This document shows, in pieces, positions 55,720 to 64,000 of a stretch of 64,000 nucleotides of DNA. Source of the stretch: Roseiarcus sp963820095 (GTDB lineage Bacteria; Pseudomonadota; Alphaproteobacteria; Rhizobiales; Beijerinckiaceae). Position 1 is the first letter of the stretch, and each line of letters starts with the position of its first letter. The translations under genes and the position numbers were made by a program. The stretch lies in the NCBI GenBank assembly GCA_963820095.1, contig CAWFZA010000019.1, positions 62,001 to 126,000 of the forward strand, read 5' to 3'. The notes beneath the pieces were generated by a model that ran no database searches, had not been told where the DNA came from, and was given only the letters and a program-made list of their open reading frames with translations.

Positions 55720-56606
55720 TGCGCGAGCTTTCCTTGAGGCGCGACGGCGCCGCCGACGAACAGGATCGCGCCGTCAGTCGGATCATACTGCGGCGGCGTA
55801 AGCCGCGCGGCGATATCGGCTTCAAAATACGGGCGCAAGGCTTCGCCCACGCCGCCGACCAACGCGACCCTCTCGGCGCCAAGCGCGACCACGCCGCGCG
55901 TGAGCACGCCGATGGCGCGCGCTGCTGTCCGAACGATCTCGAGCGCGGTCGGATCGTGGCCCGCCGCGTGATCGAACACGCGCGGCGCGAAGCCCCCAAA
56001 ATCTCCTGGTTTCGCCTCAAGCGCCCAATTCATCATCGCGACCGGATCATTGTTGAAGTGGTCGATGAGGTCCTGAGTGAGCGCGCTAGCCGAGCCGATC
56101 TGGTCATAGGCCCGCATCGCCGCGCGCATCGCATCGAGGCCGATATGCGAGCCCGACCCATCATCGCCCAGCGCAAAACCGCGCCCGCCGATGATGGTCT
56201 CCTTCTGCCGCACGCGGGCGATCGCGGCCGAGCCGGTGCCGGCGATGATGAGCCCGCCATCGGCGCCTGCATGGGCGCCGACGCAGGCGGTGGTCGCATC
56301 GTTCGCGGCCCCCACGCGGAGAAAGCCAGGAAACGCAGCAGACATTCGCGCCTGGTCGTTCTCCCCCTTGAACCCCGCGAGTCCCAGCCCGATCGTGATC
56401 GATCCGCGGTCGGCTTCGTCGAGCCCGGCGTTTGTCAGGGTCGCATCGACAAGGGCGCGCAAGGCGGCGCTCGCCGCAGTGAAATCGACATGAATGTTCG
56501 CCGCGGCGCCGCTCGCCTCCGCAAGCAGCTCTCCCCGCGCGTCTCGCAGTCGCGCCCTGGATCGGGTGGCGCCGCCGTCGACGCCAAGGAAAAGGGCGCG
56601 ATTCAC
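55716..56606 (-). CDS. N-acetylglucosamine kinase-like BadF/BadG ATPase
   Basis: The 296-residue protein is an actin-like ATPase of the BadF/BadG/BcrA/BcrD family, to which GlcNAc kinases (NagK-type of mammals and bacteria) belong. It has the phosphate-1 motif FLGVDGGATRSRARL, GLIIAGTGSAAIARV, the GGRGFALGDDGSGSHIG block, and GAERVALVGGVGEALRP. Being fused by overlap to nagA on one side and to the pyroglutamyl peptidase gene on the other (4 bases each), it most likely phosphorylates GlcNAc for NagA. Residues specifying the sugar cannot be assigned by eye. Confidence 0.86.
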   Translation of the reverse strand: MNRALFLGVDGGATRSRARLRDARGELLAEASGAAANIHVDFTAASAALRALVDATLTNAGLDEADRGSITIGLGLAGFKGENDQARMSAAFPGFLRVGAANDATTACVGAHAGADGGLIIAGTGSAAIARVRQKETIIGGRGFALGDDGSGSHIGLDAMRAAMRAYDQIGSASALTQDLIDHFNNDPVAMMNWALEAKPGDFGGFAPRVFDHAAGHDPTALEIVRTAARAIGVLTRGVVALGAERVALVGGVGEALRPYFEADIAARLTPPQYDPTDGAILFVGGAVAPQGKLAQ

Positions 56607-57247
56607 GCAGTCTCGGCCGGCTTCGGTCGGTCCGCCAGCACTGTTGCTGCGATGCGCAGCGCATCCGCCGCTCGGGCCGGCGGCAGCGGCTTCACACTGG
56701 CGCCGCGCGGCGTTTGTTCAGGCGTGACCGGCAAATGCACGAAGACAGCCGGGATCGGCGAACCTTTGCTATCCAAATATTGGAGCGCGGCAAAATAGAG
56801 ATGGTTGCAGACAAACGCTCCGGCGTTCCTCGACAGTCGCGCGGGAATTCCCGCCTGCTTAATGGCTCTCGCTATGACGCTGGCCGGCGCCGTCGCCTCC
56901 AGCCAATCGGGCGCGGCGCGGGAGATCCTGAGGGCCCTGCGCAGCTCGCCATCGTTGTCCGGCGCGGAAGCGTCATCAAGATTATGCGCGAACCGCTCGA
57001 CGCAGACGATGGCGCGGCGCGCGGCCTGGCCGGTCATCAGAAGCGCCTCCGGCTGCAACGCTTCGATCAGGCGCACGAGTTCCTTCACCGAGGCTTCGTA
57101 AGCGCAGGGCAGCAAGCGCGCCGCCGCCGTGGTGTCGCCCTGGCGCCAGCCTTCGAGCTTTTGCGCCGCTTCCCAGGAAGCGTTGATGCTCTCGCCGCCG
57201 AAGGGCTCGAACCCGGTGACGAGGATCGTGCGGACCGCGCTGGACAA
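56603..57247 (-). CDS. pcp: Pyroglutamyl-peptidase I
   Basis: The cysteine peptidase of family C15 removes N-terminal pyroglutamate from peptides. The 214-residue protein has TILVTGFEPFGGESINASWE, the Glu-bearing VCVERFAHNLDD, the catalytic Cys in SRNAGAFVCNHLYFAAL and His in VFVHLPVTPEQ. The start is TTG 57247, only 2 bases after the upstream stop. It releases 5-oxoproline, the substrate type of the oxoprolinase gene at the other end of the window, and sits in an operon with nagK and nagA, which suggests recycling of peptide and cell-wall material. Confidence 0.9.
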   Translation of the reverse strand: MSSAVRTILVTGFEPFGGESINASWEAAQKLEGWRQGDTTAAARLLPCAYEASVKELVRLIEALQPEALLMTGQAARRAIVCVERFAHNLDDASAPDNDGELRRALRISRAAPDWLEATAPASVIARAIKQAGIPARLSRNAGAFVCNHLYFAALQYLDSKGSPIPAVFVHLPVTPEQTPRGASVKPLPPARAADALRIAATVLADRPKPAETA

Positions 57248-57249
57248 GG

Positions 57250-58395
57250 TCAGGCGAACAGGCTGGCGCCATCGGCCAGACGCCGTATGTGAACGTCCGC
57301 GTCGCCAAAGGCCGTATCGATCATCGTCAGGCGCTTGAACAGGTGGCCGACTTTGTACTCGTAGGTCATCGCGATTCCCCCATGCATTTGCACCGCCTGC
57401 TGGCCGATGAACTTGGCCGAGCGACCGATTTGGGCTTTCACCGCCGACATGGTCTTGGCGCGCTCGGCTGCGTCCGCCTCGTCCGCCGCCATCGCCGCCA
57501 GATACATCATGCTGCGCGCCTGTTCGAGCGCGACGATCATGTCGGAGGCGCGATGCTGGAGCGCCTGGAACGAGCCGATCGTGACCCCGAACTGCTTGCG
57601 CGTCTTGAGGTAGTCGACCGTCATGGTCAGCGCCTCCGACATCGCGCCGACAGCTTCCGCGGCAAGGGCGGCGATGGTCTCGTCGACCGCGCGTTCGATC
57701 GCCGGCAGGCCGCCGTCCGGCGCCCCGAGAACCTCGTGCGGCGAGACGCGAACATCGGCGAAGCCAATCTCCGCCGCCCGCTGACCGTCCTGGGTCGGAT
57801 AGCCGCGCCTGGTCACGCCGGGAGCGTCGGCGTCAACAAGAAAGAGGCCGATCCCGTCACGGTCGCGACGCTCGCCCTTCAGCCGCGCCGAGACGATGAA
57901 TTTACCCGCGCTGTCGCCTTGGCTGACCAGCGTTTTCTCCCCGTTCAGCACGAACCTGTCGCCGTCCTTGACCGCGGTCAGAGCGACATCGTGGAGATCG
58001 AAGCCCGATTGCTTCTCCATATGCGCGAAGCTCAAGCTGAGCTCGCCCGCCGCGATCGCGCCGATGAGCTCGGCGCGCTGCTTGTCGTTCGCCGTGTGCT
58101 TCAACAGGGCGCCGCACAGGACGACGGTTTGAAGGTAAGGCTCGAGCGCCAGCGCCTTGCCGAATTGCTCCATCACGATCATGGTTTCGACGGCGCCGCC
58201 GCCGAAGCCGCCGTCAGCTTCGGCGAAGGGCGCGCCGAGCAGGCCCATCTCCGCGTAGTCGCCCCATAGGGCTTTGCTCCACCCTTCAGGGCTCGTCTGA
58301 TAACTCTTGCGAGCCTCGAACCCGTAGCGGTCCTTCATCAGCCGCGCGACATTGTCGCGCAGGAGCGCCTGCTCGGGGCTGAGCTCGAAGTCCAT
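57250..58395 (-). CDS. Acyl-CoA dehydrogenase (pimeloyl-CoA dehydrogenase small-subunit-like)
   Basis: The 381-residue FAD enzyme catalyses the first dehydrogenation of an acyl-CoA. It has MDFELSPEQALLRDNVARLM, ELSLSFAHMEKQSGFDLHDV, and the C-terminal KIGHLFKRLTMIDTA-like stretch (YKVGHLFKRLTMIDTAFGDA). The paired arrangement with a second enzyme 5 bases upstream, and the lengths 381 and 396, match the small and large subunits of pimeloyl-CoA dehydrogenase (PimD/PimC type). ATG 58395 is the start; the long open frame upstream to 58893 is in the other gene and is ignored. It probably acts on dicarboxyl-CoA or another branched substrate with its partner. Confidence 0.88.
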   Translation of the reverse strand: MDFELSPEQALLRDNVARLMKDRYGFEARKSYQTSPEGWSKALWGDYAEMGLLGAPFAEADGGFGGGAVETMIVMEQFGKALALEPYLQTVVLCGALLKHTANDKQRAELIGAIAAGELSLSFAHMEKQSGFDLHDVALTAVKDGDRFVLNGEKTLVSQGDSAGKFIVSARLKGERRDRDGIGLFLVDADAPGVTRRGYPTQDGQRAAEIGFADVRVSPHEVLGAPDGGLPAIERAVDETIAALAAEAVGAMSEALTMTVDYLKTRKQFGVTIGSFQALQHRASDMIVALEQARSMMYLAAMAADEADAAERAKTMSAVKAQIGRSAKFIGQQAVQMHGGIAMTYEYKVGHLFKRLTMIDTAFGDADVHIRRLADGASLFA

Positions 58396-58400
58396 CAGCC

Positions 58401-59591
58401 TCAGAGCCCCAATATCGCCTTGGCGATGATGCCGCGCTGGATCTCGTTCGATCCGCCATAGATCGAAACCTTGCGGTTGTTGAAATAAATCGGCGCCAGG
58501 GGCGCCGCCCAGTCCGGACCCGCCGGAGGCTCGTTGCCCATGTCGTCCGGGTCTCGATAGGGCAGCGCGTAAGGTCCAACGACCTCCATCAGGAGTTCGG
58601 TGGTCGCCTGCTGGATCTCGGAACCCTTGATCTTGAGCACCGAGGAAGCGGGATCGGGCTTGCCTGCGCCCTGGCGGTTGGAGATCACGCGCATCTGGGT
58701 CATTTCGAGCGCCTTCAGCTCCACTTCGACCTCGGCGAGCTTGGCGCGGAAGAACGGATCCTCGATCTTCGGGCCGGAGCCGTAGACCGGGATCGCGGCG
58801 AGCTGGCGGACCCGGTCGAGGCGGGCCTTCGACACGCCGACGCGGGCGATGCCGTTGCGCTCGTTGGCGAGCAGGAACTTGGCGTAGTCCCAACCCCGGT
58901 TCTCCTCGCCGACAAGCGCGTCGGCGGGAACGCGCACGTCGTCGAAAAAGACCTCATTGACCTCGTGACCGCCGTCGATCGTCTGGATCGGCTTCACCGT
59001 GATGCCGGGGGTCTTCATGTCGACCAGGAAGAACGAAATGCCCTCCTGCTTCTTCGCCTGCGCGTTGGTGCGCGCGAGAACGAAAATCCAGTCGGCGTAT
59101 TGAGCCATGGTGGTCCAGGTCTTTTGGCCCGAGATCACCCAATCGTCGGAGTCGCAGCGGGCGGTTGTCCGCAAGCTTGCAAGATCCGAGCCGGCGCCAG
59201 GCTCCGAGAAGCCCTGGCACCACCAGTCAGTGAGATCGATGATGCGCGGCAGGAATCGCTGTTTCTGCGCTCGCGAGCCAAAGGTGTAGATCACCGGACC
59301 CACCATGTTGACGCCAAACGCCACCAATTCGGGGGCATTGCCGCGCTGCGTCTCATCGAGAAAGATCGACAGCTGGACCGGGCTCCATCCCGGACCGCCC
59401 CATTCCTGCGGCCAATGCGGGGCTCCCCAGCCCTTGGCCGCGAGGATGCGCGTCCAGCGCACATAGTCGTCTTTGGACAGCCTCCGGCCAGCGACCGTCT
59501 TTTCGCGGATCGAGGCTGGCAGGTTGTCCCGCACGAAGGCGCGCACCTCGGCGCGAAACGCGAGCTCGTCCTCGGTCAGTCGAAGGTCCAT
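58401..59591 (-). CDS. Acyl-CoA dehydrogenase (pimeloyl-CoA dehydrogenase large-subunit-like)
   Basis: The 396-residue FAD enzyme has MDLRLTEDELAFRAEVRAFV, WWCQGFSEPGAGSDLASLRT (substrate/FAD-binding motif), WVISGQKTWTTMAQYADWIF and the C-terminal IYGGSNEIQRGIIAKAILGL, all typical of acyl-CoA dehydrogenases. ATG 59591 gives the family start. Length and pairing with the following gene match the PimC-type large subunit. It is the first gene of a five-gene minus-strand operon. Pimeloyl-CoA dehydrogenases act in dicarboxylic acid and aromatic-ring degradation; whether that is the pathway here is not shown by other genes in the window. Confidence 0.9.
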   Translation of the reverse strand: MDLRLTEDELAFRAEVRAFVRDNLPASIREKTVAGRRLSKDDYVRWTRILAAKGWGAPHWPQEWGGPGWSPVQLSIFLDETQRGNAPELVAFGVNMVGPVIYTFGSRAQKQRFLPRIIDLTDWWCQGFSEPGAGSDLASLRTTARCDSDDWVISGQKTWTTMAQYADWIFVLARTNAQAKKQEGISFFLVDMKTPGITVKPIQTIDGGHEVNEVFFDDVRVPADALVGEENRGWDYAKFLLANERNGIARVGVSKARLDRVRQLAAIPVYGSGPKIEDPFFRAKLAEVEVELKALEMTQMRVISNRQGAGKPDPASSVLKIKGSEIQQATTELLMEVVGPYALPYRDPDDMGNEPPAGPDWAAPLAPIYFNNRKVSIYGGSNEIQRGIIAKAILGL

Positions 59592-59923
59592 GCGATCGCC
59601 TCCCGGATGACAGCGCCAGAAGGGCGCTTTGGGCGCGGCCCTTGCGCCTTGCCGCTCAATGTCGGGCCTTAGCCTAACGCCGTCAACCACTCGCGAAATC
59701 GACGCAAGGGGCCATGAGGCGGTCGTTAACGATATAAGCCAACGGTTATCCACCGCCCCGGGCGGCCCGCCCGCGCCTCAGTTTGCCATGGATCCAGGCG
59801 TTCGCATGAGCCGCGAGAGCCGCTTTTGTTGTCAAGGTCATACTTTCGCGGCATTTTGACCTGCGATGGTCGCCGAATCGTTCTTGCGGCAATTCGTCCA
59901 AGCGGAGTGGAAGTCGTTTCCCC
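59592..59923. other. Divergent region between acyl-CoA dehydrogenase operon and AsmA gene
   Basis: Promoters for both directions should be here. AGGTCA (59835-59840) and TGACCT (59857-59862) form an inverted repeat with a 16-base spacer, upstream of the AsmA-type gene; it could be an operator. No coding frame is seen. Confidence 0.42.
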
Positions 59924-62900
59924 GTGCGCACTGTCCTGACCATCATCGCGCTCGCGCTTGTCGCCGTGATGTCGGTTGCGCTCGTCGCGCCGTATCTCAT
60001 CGACTGGTCTTCGCAGCGCGGCGAGATCGAGGCGCGGCTCAGCGCCATCACGGGAGCGAATGTCTCCTTGGCGGGGCCGGTCGAACTCAGGCTGCTGCCG
60101 ACGCCGTACCTCGCGCTTGGCGAAGGCGAGGTCAGTGCGCCGGGCCAGGACGGGGCGAGGCTGTCCTTCGCCTCGGCGCGACTCGAGCTGGAGCTGGTCA
60201 AGCTTGCGAGCGGACAGGTCCGGTTCTCCGACATTCGTCTCGAGAAGCCGGTTCTGACCCTCACGCGCGGGTCTGACGGCGCGCTCAAGCTGCCGCCGCT
60301 GCGGATGGCGGGGCTCCACGCGACCGGGTTTGACCGGCTGAGCGTGCGGGATGGGCGAGTGAAGATCGTCGGCGCCTCCGGGACCGAGATTTCCGGCGTC
60401 GAGATCGACGCGGCGGCGCCCTTGCTCGGCGGACCCGCGCATCTCAATGGTCAATTTTCCGGCCCGGACAACGCTGCTGTCGTCTTCAGGCTCGCCTCGG
60501 AAAAACCCGGACCGGACGGGACGCCGCTCCGCCTCGCGGTGGAAGCGGGTCCAGGCTGGCCTGCCGCCCAGTTCGACGGCGCGCTCCAGGGCGACCCGAG
60601 CGGCGGGATTGGCGGCCTTCGGTTCGCCGGCGCAACCACGTTGACGGGAACCGCGCCCGGGGAGGATGGGCCGAACTCCTTGGCGGATTGCAGGGCCCAT
60701 GACCGCCGACATGGCTCAGGCTACCCTTCGCCAGGCCGAATTCCGGCTGGGCCCGGAGGAACGAGGGATCAAGGCGGCCGGCGACGCCAGACTTGTTTTC
60801 GGCTCGCCCGCCCAAATCAGCGTGGCTCTGAAAGCCAAGCAGGTCAACGTCGACTCGCTCCTGCGCCGCAAGGGCGAGGACGGGGTCGCGCCCGCGCGCG
60901 CTGTGACTCTGATCACCCGCATTGTATCGGCCGCGCTTCAGGGCCGCGAGGGTGAGGCGGCGATCAACGCCCAGATCTCCGCCCAGCCGATCATTCTCGG
61001 GGCGCAGACGCTGCCCGACGGCAGCGCGACGCTGAAGACGGCTCCAGGCGCACCGCTCAATCTCACGTTCAACCTCGGCCTTCCGGGACAAAGCCGCCTG
61101 CGCGGGGACGGAGACCTGGAGACCGGCGCCGAGCCCAGATTCCGCGGCAACGTCGGCGTCACGAGCGCGGACTTTGCGCTCCTACGCGATTGGGCGACAC
61201 TGGGGGCGCCGCCGGCTGCGGCCAAAATCGCGGCCTTCGCCAACGCACTCCCCTATCGCAGCGCATCGTTGTCGGGCGCTTTGGAAGCCTCGCGGGCCGG
61301 ATTTTCGGCGCGCAACCTCAAACTGACGCTGGACCGCTCGACGCTGACGGGCGCCGTGGTCTTCAAGGGGCCTAATGGCGGTCAGCCGGGGCGTCTGGAT
61401 GTGGACCTCGCCAGCGATTCGCTCGACGTCGACGGGCTGCCGAGCCTCACGGCCGCGAATCTGATCGGCGATCTCGACCTCTCGCTTTCGCTCAGGGCGG
61501 GTTCGCTGCACATCGCCCGAGTCGGCGAAGCGCAGATCGACAGCGGGTCGTTTGCGCTGAACGTGACCAAGGCCGGCCCGAATGTCTCGCTCAAACGGCT
61601 CAGCGTCGCCGGCCTCGATGGGGCCTCCTTCGATGTCGAGGGCGCGACCGGTCCCGACTCCACGGCGGCGACGGGTCACTTGCGAGCGGACCGGCTGCAC
61701 GATTTCGCTGCCCTGGTTTCCCGCGTCGCGCCGGGCGAGTGGAGCGGATTGCTGGTCGAGCGAGCGGCCGAGCTGTCGCCGGCGGCGCTGACCTTCGGCG
61801 CTCATGGCGGGGCGGCGGACGGTAACGGAGTTCCGGCCATCGATTCGCTCAGGGCCAATGGCTCGGCTGGTGAAACGCAGTTCGCGGTTACGCTCGACCC
61901 GCGGCCGAATGATCCGGGGCGCGCTCTGACCGTCAGCCTCGATTCGCCAAACTCCGGCGCGCTGTTACGCCAGCTTGGCGTGCATACGCCAACGTCGGGA
62001 GGCGGCCACGCCCGCATCTCGGTCAATGCGAGCGGGGGCTGGGAGAAGGGCTACGACGTCGATGCGACCTCGCAGCTTGCCGGAGCGGAGCTGACCTGGC
62101 GTGGTCGCTTCCTGCCTGCGGCGGGGAGTGACGACGCGAAGCTGTTCGGCTCCGCCAAGGCGAAATCGCCGAACCTCGCGCCGCTTGCCACCGCCCTTGG
62201 CCTTGCGCCCGCCAATGGCGGCGCGCTCGGTCCCGCCGATATCGGGTTCGATGCGACCTTGCGCGGCGATCGATGGAGTCTCTCCCGGCTTCAAGCGACA
62301 ATTGCGGGGCTCAAGGCGAGCGGCGATCTCACTTTTCAGCCCGCCAAGTCGCTTGAGCTAGCGACGCAAGCGAGCGCCGAGATTGCTCGCGCGGAGGAAG
62401 CGGTCGGTTCGGGGGCGGCGGCCGGGAAGCCGCCGCCAGCGCCCGCGTCGGCGGAGATCGAGGGCCAATTGGCGGTCGAACGCATGCCGCTCAGCGGCGC
62501 TCTGGCGCTTGCGCTCGGGCCGCCGCAGCCGGGACGGACCGCAGCGCGCTGGTCGGACGTCAAGTTCGCGCCGGCGCCGCTGCGGCCGCCATCAACCGCC
62601 ATAAAGCTCAGAGTCGGGACTCTCGACTTGGCTGAGGCCCTCACGGCGCGCGACTTCGTGACGACGCTTCGTTTTGACAAGGGCCGGCTCGATCTTGACG
62701 ACTTTATGATGAAGATCGCCGGAGGTTCGGCCTCCGGCCGCGCGACCCTGCGTCGCGATGCGGACAACGTGACGCTGACCGGCGCGCTGGGTCTGGACTC
62801 GGTCGCGCTCGACCGTCCCGGATTCTCGGGCCGGATCGGCGCGGCGCTCGATTTCGCTTCGACTGGACGAAGCCCCGCCACGCTGATCAACGGACTCGCC

Positions 62901-63788
62901 GGTTCGGGGACAGTGACATTCGCCGGCGCTGCGCTCTCGCGGAGTGATCCCGCCGCCCTCGATCGCGTGGTCGCGAAGTCGCAGACCGCTGACACTCCAC
63001 TGGATGAGACCAACATCGCCTTCGCCTTCGGCAACGAGCTCAATCGGGCGCCGCTTGCGATCCCGGACGGATCGGCGCCGCTCTCGCTCAGCGCAGGGAT
63101 CATGAAGATTGGCCCGATCAAGATCGCCGAGGGACAGGGCGGCGAGACGTTGAGCGCGGATCTCGATCTCCGCACGCTGGCGACACAGGCGCGCTTTGCG
63201 CTCACGTCATCGGCGAGCGATTTGAAGTTCTGGTCGGGACCGCCGCCGAGCGCGGCGGTGACGCTCGACAATGCTTTGGATGCGCCAAAGCGGCAGATCG
63301 ACGTCAGCGCTCTCTCCGCGGCGCTGGCCGCCCAGGCGATCGCGCGAGAGAGTGATCGCATTTCCACGCTGGAAGCCGACATCCGCGAGCGCGCCTTCTT
63401 CAACCGGCGTCTCAAGGGCGAGCGGTTCATGGATCGAAGGCAGCGAGAGATTGAGGACTGGGAAACCGAACAGGCGCGTCTGAAAGGGCAGGCCGACCGA
63501 TTGCGCTCGCTTGAGGAAGCGGAGAAAGCGGCCGAGACCGAGGCGGCGACGAAGAGAGCGGCGGAAGGAGCCGCGGCTGAGAAAGCCGAGCAGGAGAAAG
63601 GCGCGGCGGACGGCGCCGACGGGGTGAAGGACGGCGAGGCCGTGCGACCGCCAACGGCGCCGTTCGCGCCTGCGCCAAAGACCGACCAGATCGGCGCCAA
63701 TGGCCCCGGTCCTGCGTCCCCCAAGCCCCCGCCCCGGCCCAAGGCGCGCCCGACGCAAGCCGACCCGGAGCCAGGCAAGCTCTACTGA
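59924..63788 (+). CDS. AsmA-family protein, frameshifted
   Basis: A very large envelope protein of about 1287 residues. It starts with a membrane helix (VLTIIALALVAVMSVALVAP) and continues with the AsmA domain (GEIEARLSAITGANVSLAGP, then ELRLLPTPYLALGEGEV), which is the lipid-transfer-bridge type linking inner and outer membranes. The middle is a long series of beta-rich repeats and the C-terminus a coiled coil (RLKGERFMDRRQREIEDWE) with an Ala/Glu-rich stretch and a Pro-rich end. The frame changes near 60670: TGTAPGEDGP must run into TPWRIAGPMTADMAQATL. The length is 3n+1, as for one inserted base. GTG 59924 is the start. The last codons overlap a convergent ribbon-helix-helix gene. Confidence 0.84.
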
Positions 63789-64000
63789 TTGGGATGGGTG
63801 GCCCCGGCTCCCTCCGGGCCGGGCGGTCTGACGGCTTCGGCCTCGAGCACGAACACGCGGATGGCCGATGAAAGATTGGCGTCGCCGCGTGAGGCGTCGA
63901 CCATCGCCGCGAGGCGATTGAGAGACAAGCCACGCTCAGCCGCGAGGCGGCGCAGCCGTCGCCAAAACGCATCCTCGAGGGAAACGCTCGTTCGATGTCC
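63782..64000 (-). CDS. Ribbon-helix-helix domain protein, 5' part outside the window
   Basis: The reverse strand from the window edge reads GHRTSVSLEDAFWRRLRRLA, then AERGLSLNRLAAMVDASRG and ANLSSAIRVFVLEAEA, ending at TAG 63782-63784. This is the ribbon-helix-helix DNA-binding fold used in short alphaproteobacterial regulators (RHH_4-like); the beginning lies past position 64000. The stop overlaps the end of the AsmA gene. The target is unknown. It is too short in this window to give the start or full length. Confidence 0.78.
   Translation of the reverse strand, partial: GHRTSVSLEDAFWRRLRRLAAERGLSLNRLAAMVDASRGDANLSSAIRVFVLEAEAVRPPGPEGAGATHPNQ

Noticed and set aside
62336..63778. A 480-codon minus-strand open frame opposite the AsmA gene
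   Set aside because: It has Ser/Arg/Ala-rich shadow composition and no domain; the plus strand carries the AsmA coiled coil.

Overview
The window is a GC-rich, gene-dense piece of an alphaproteobacterial chromosome. Three things point to the order Hyphomicrobiales (Rhizobiales): the mdh-sucC-sucD-sucA-sucB order of the TCA operon, a Tad/Cpa Flp-pilus locus of the usual alphaproteobacterial type, and a GGAAC-N16-CGTT promoter of the EcfG general-stress class, which is an alphaproteobacterial regulon. The family cannot be settled from the sequence. I see no rRNA, tRNA, CRISPR array, insertion sequence or prophage.

Layout. 0.1-15.2 kb is a mixed metabolic region: exported beta-carbonic anhydrase, SHOCT membrane protein, DUF427 protein, aldo/keto reductase, fused 5-oxoprolinase (HyuA+HyuB), DUF3616 protein, uracil-DNA-glycosylase-like protein, AraC regulator with a VOC protein, amidase, exported PQQ-type sorbosone dehydrogenase, AhpD-like peroxidase-related protein and a luciferase-like monooxygenase. 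15.3-27.3 kb is the Tad pilus locus: flp divergent from cpaB-cpaC-lipoprotein-tadE-tadE2-tadG-cpaE-cpaF-tadB-tadC-tadD. Arginase follows. 28.8-37.7 kb is the TCA block, with a cupin gene and a VapBC-type toxin-antitoxin pair lying between sucC and sucD, and a YciI-like gene between sucA and sucB. 38.1-40.9 kb is a four-gene envelope-stress cluster (DUF3618 and holin-like membrane proteins) behind the EcfG-type promoter. 40.9-53.2 kb carries a cupin, fabI, a sigma/anti-sigma protein in one frame, a DnaJ-type co-chaperone, pdxH, a SIS-domain sugar-phosphate enzyme, a Spy-like protein, a DMT permease, an exported phytochelatin-synthase-like protein, a class A penicillin-binding protein and dnaN. 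53.6-54.4 kb encodes an 82-residue peptide with a CC-x6-CC motif followed by a 166-residue partner gene. 54.6-59.6 kb is one tight minus-strand operon: two acyl-CoA dehydrogenases, pyroglutamyl peptidase, N-acetylglucosamine kinase and nagA. A long AsmA-family protein and a partial ribbon-helix-helix gene close the window.

An important property of this sequence is that at least eleven recognisable conserved genes, and a twelfth probable one, switch reading frame once or several times, including sucB, cpaC, cpaE, tadG and the penicillin-binding protein. At least two breaks fall exactly at homopolymer runs (A5 near 13986, C6 near 51580). I read most of them as base-calling indels in an unpolished assembly. 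I therefore type these genes as CDS spanning the break and mark them 'frameshifted'; if the bases are real they are pseudogenes.
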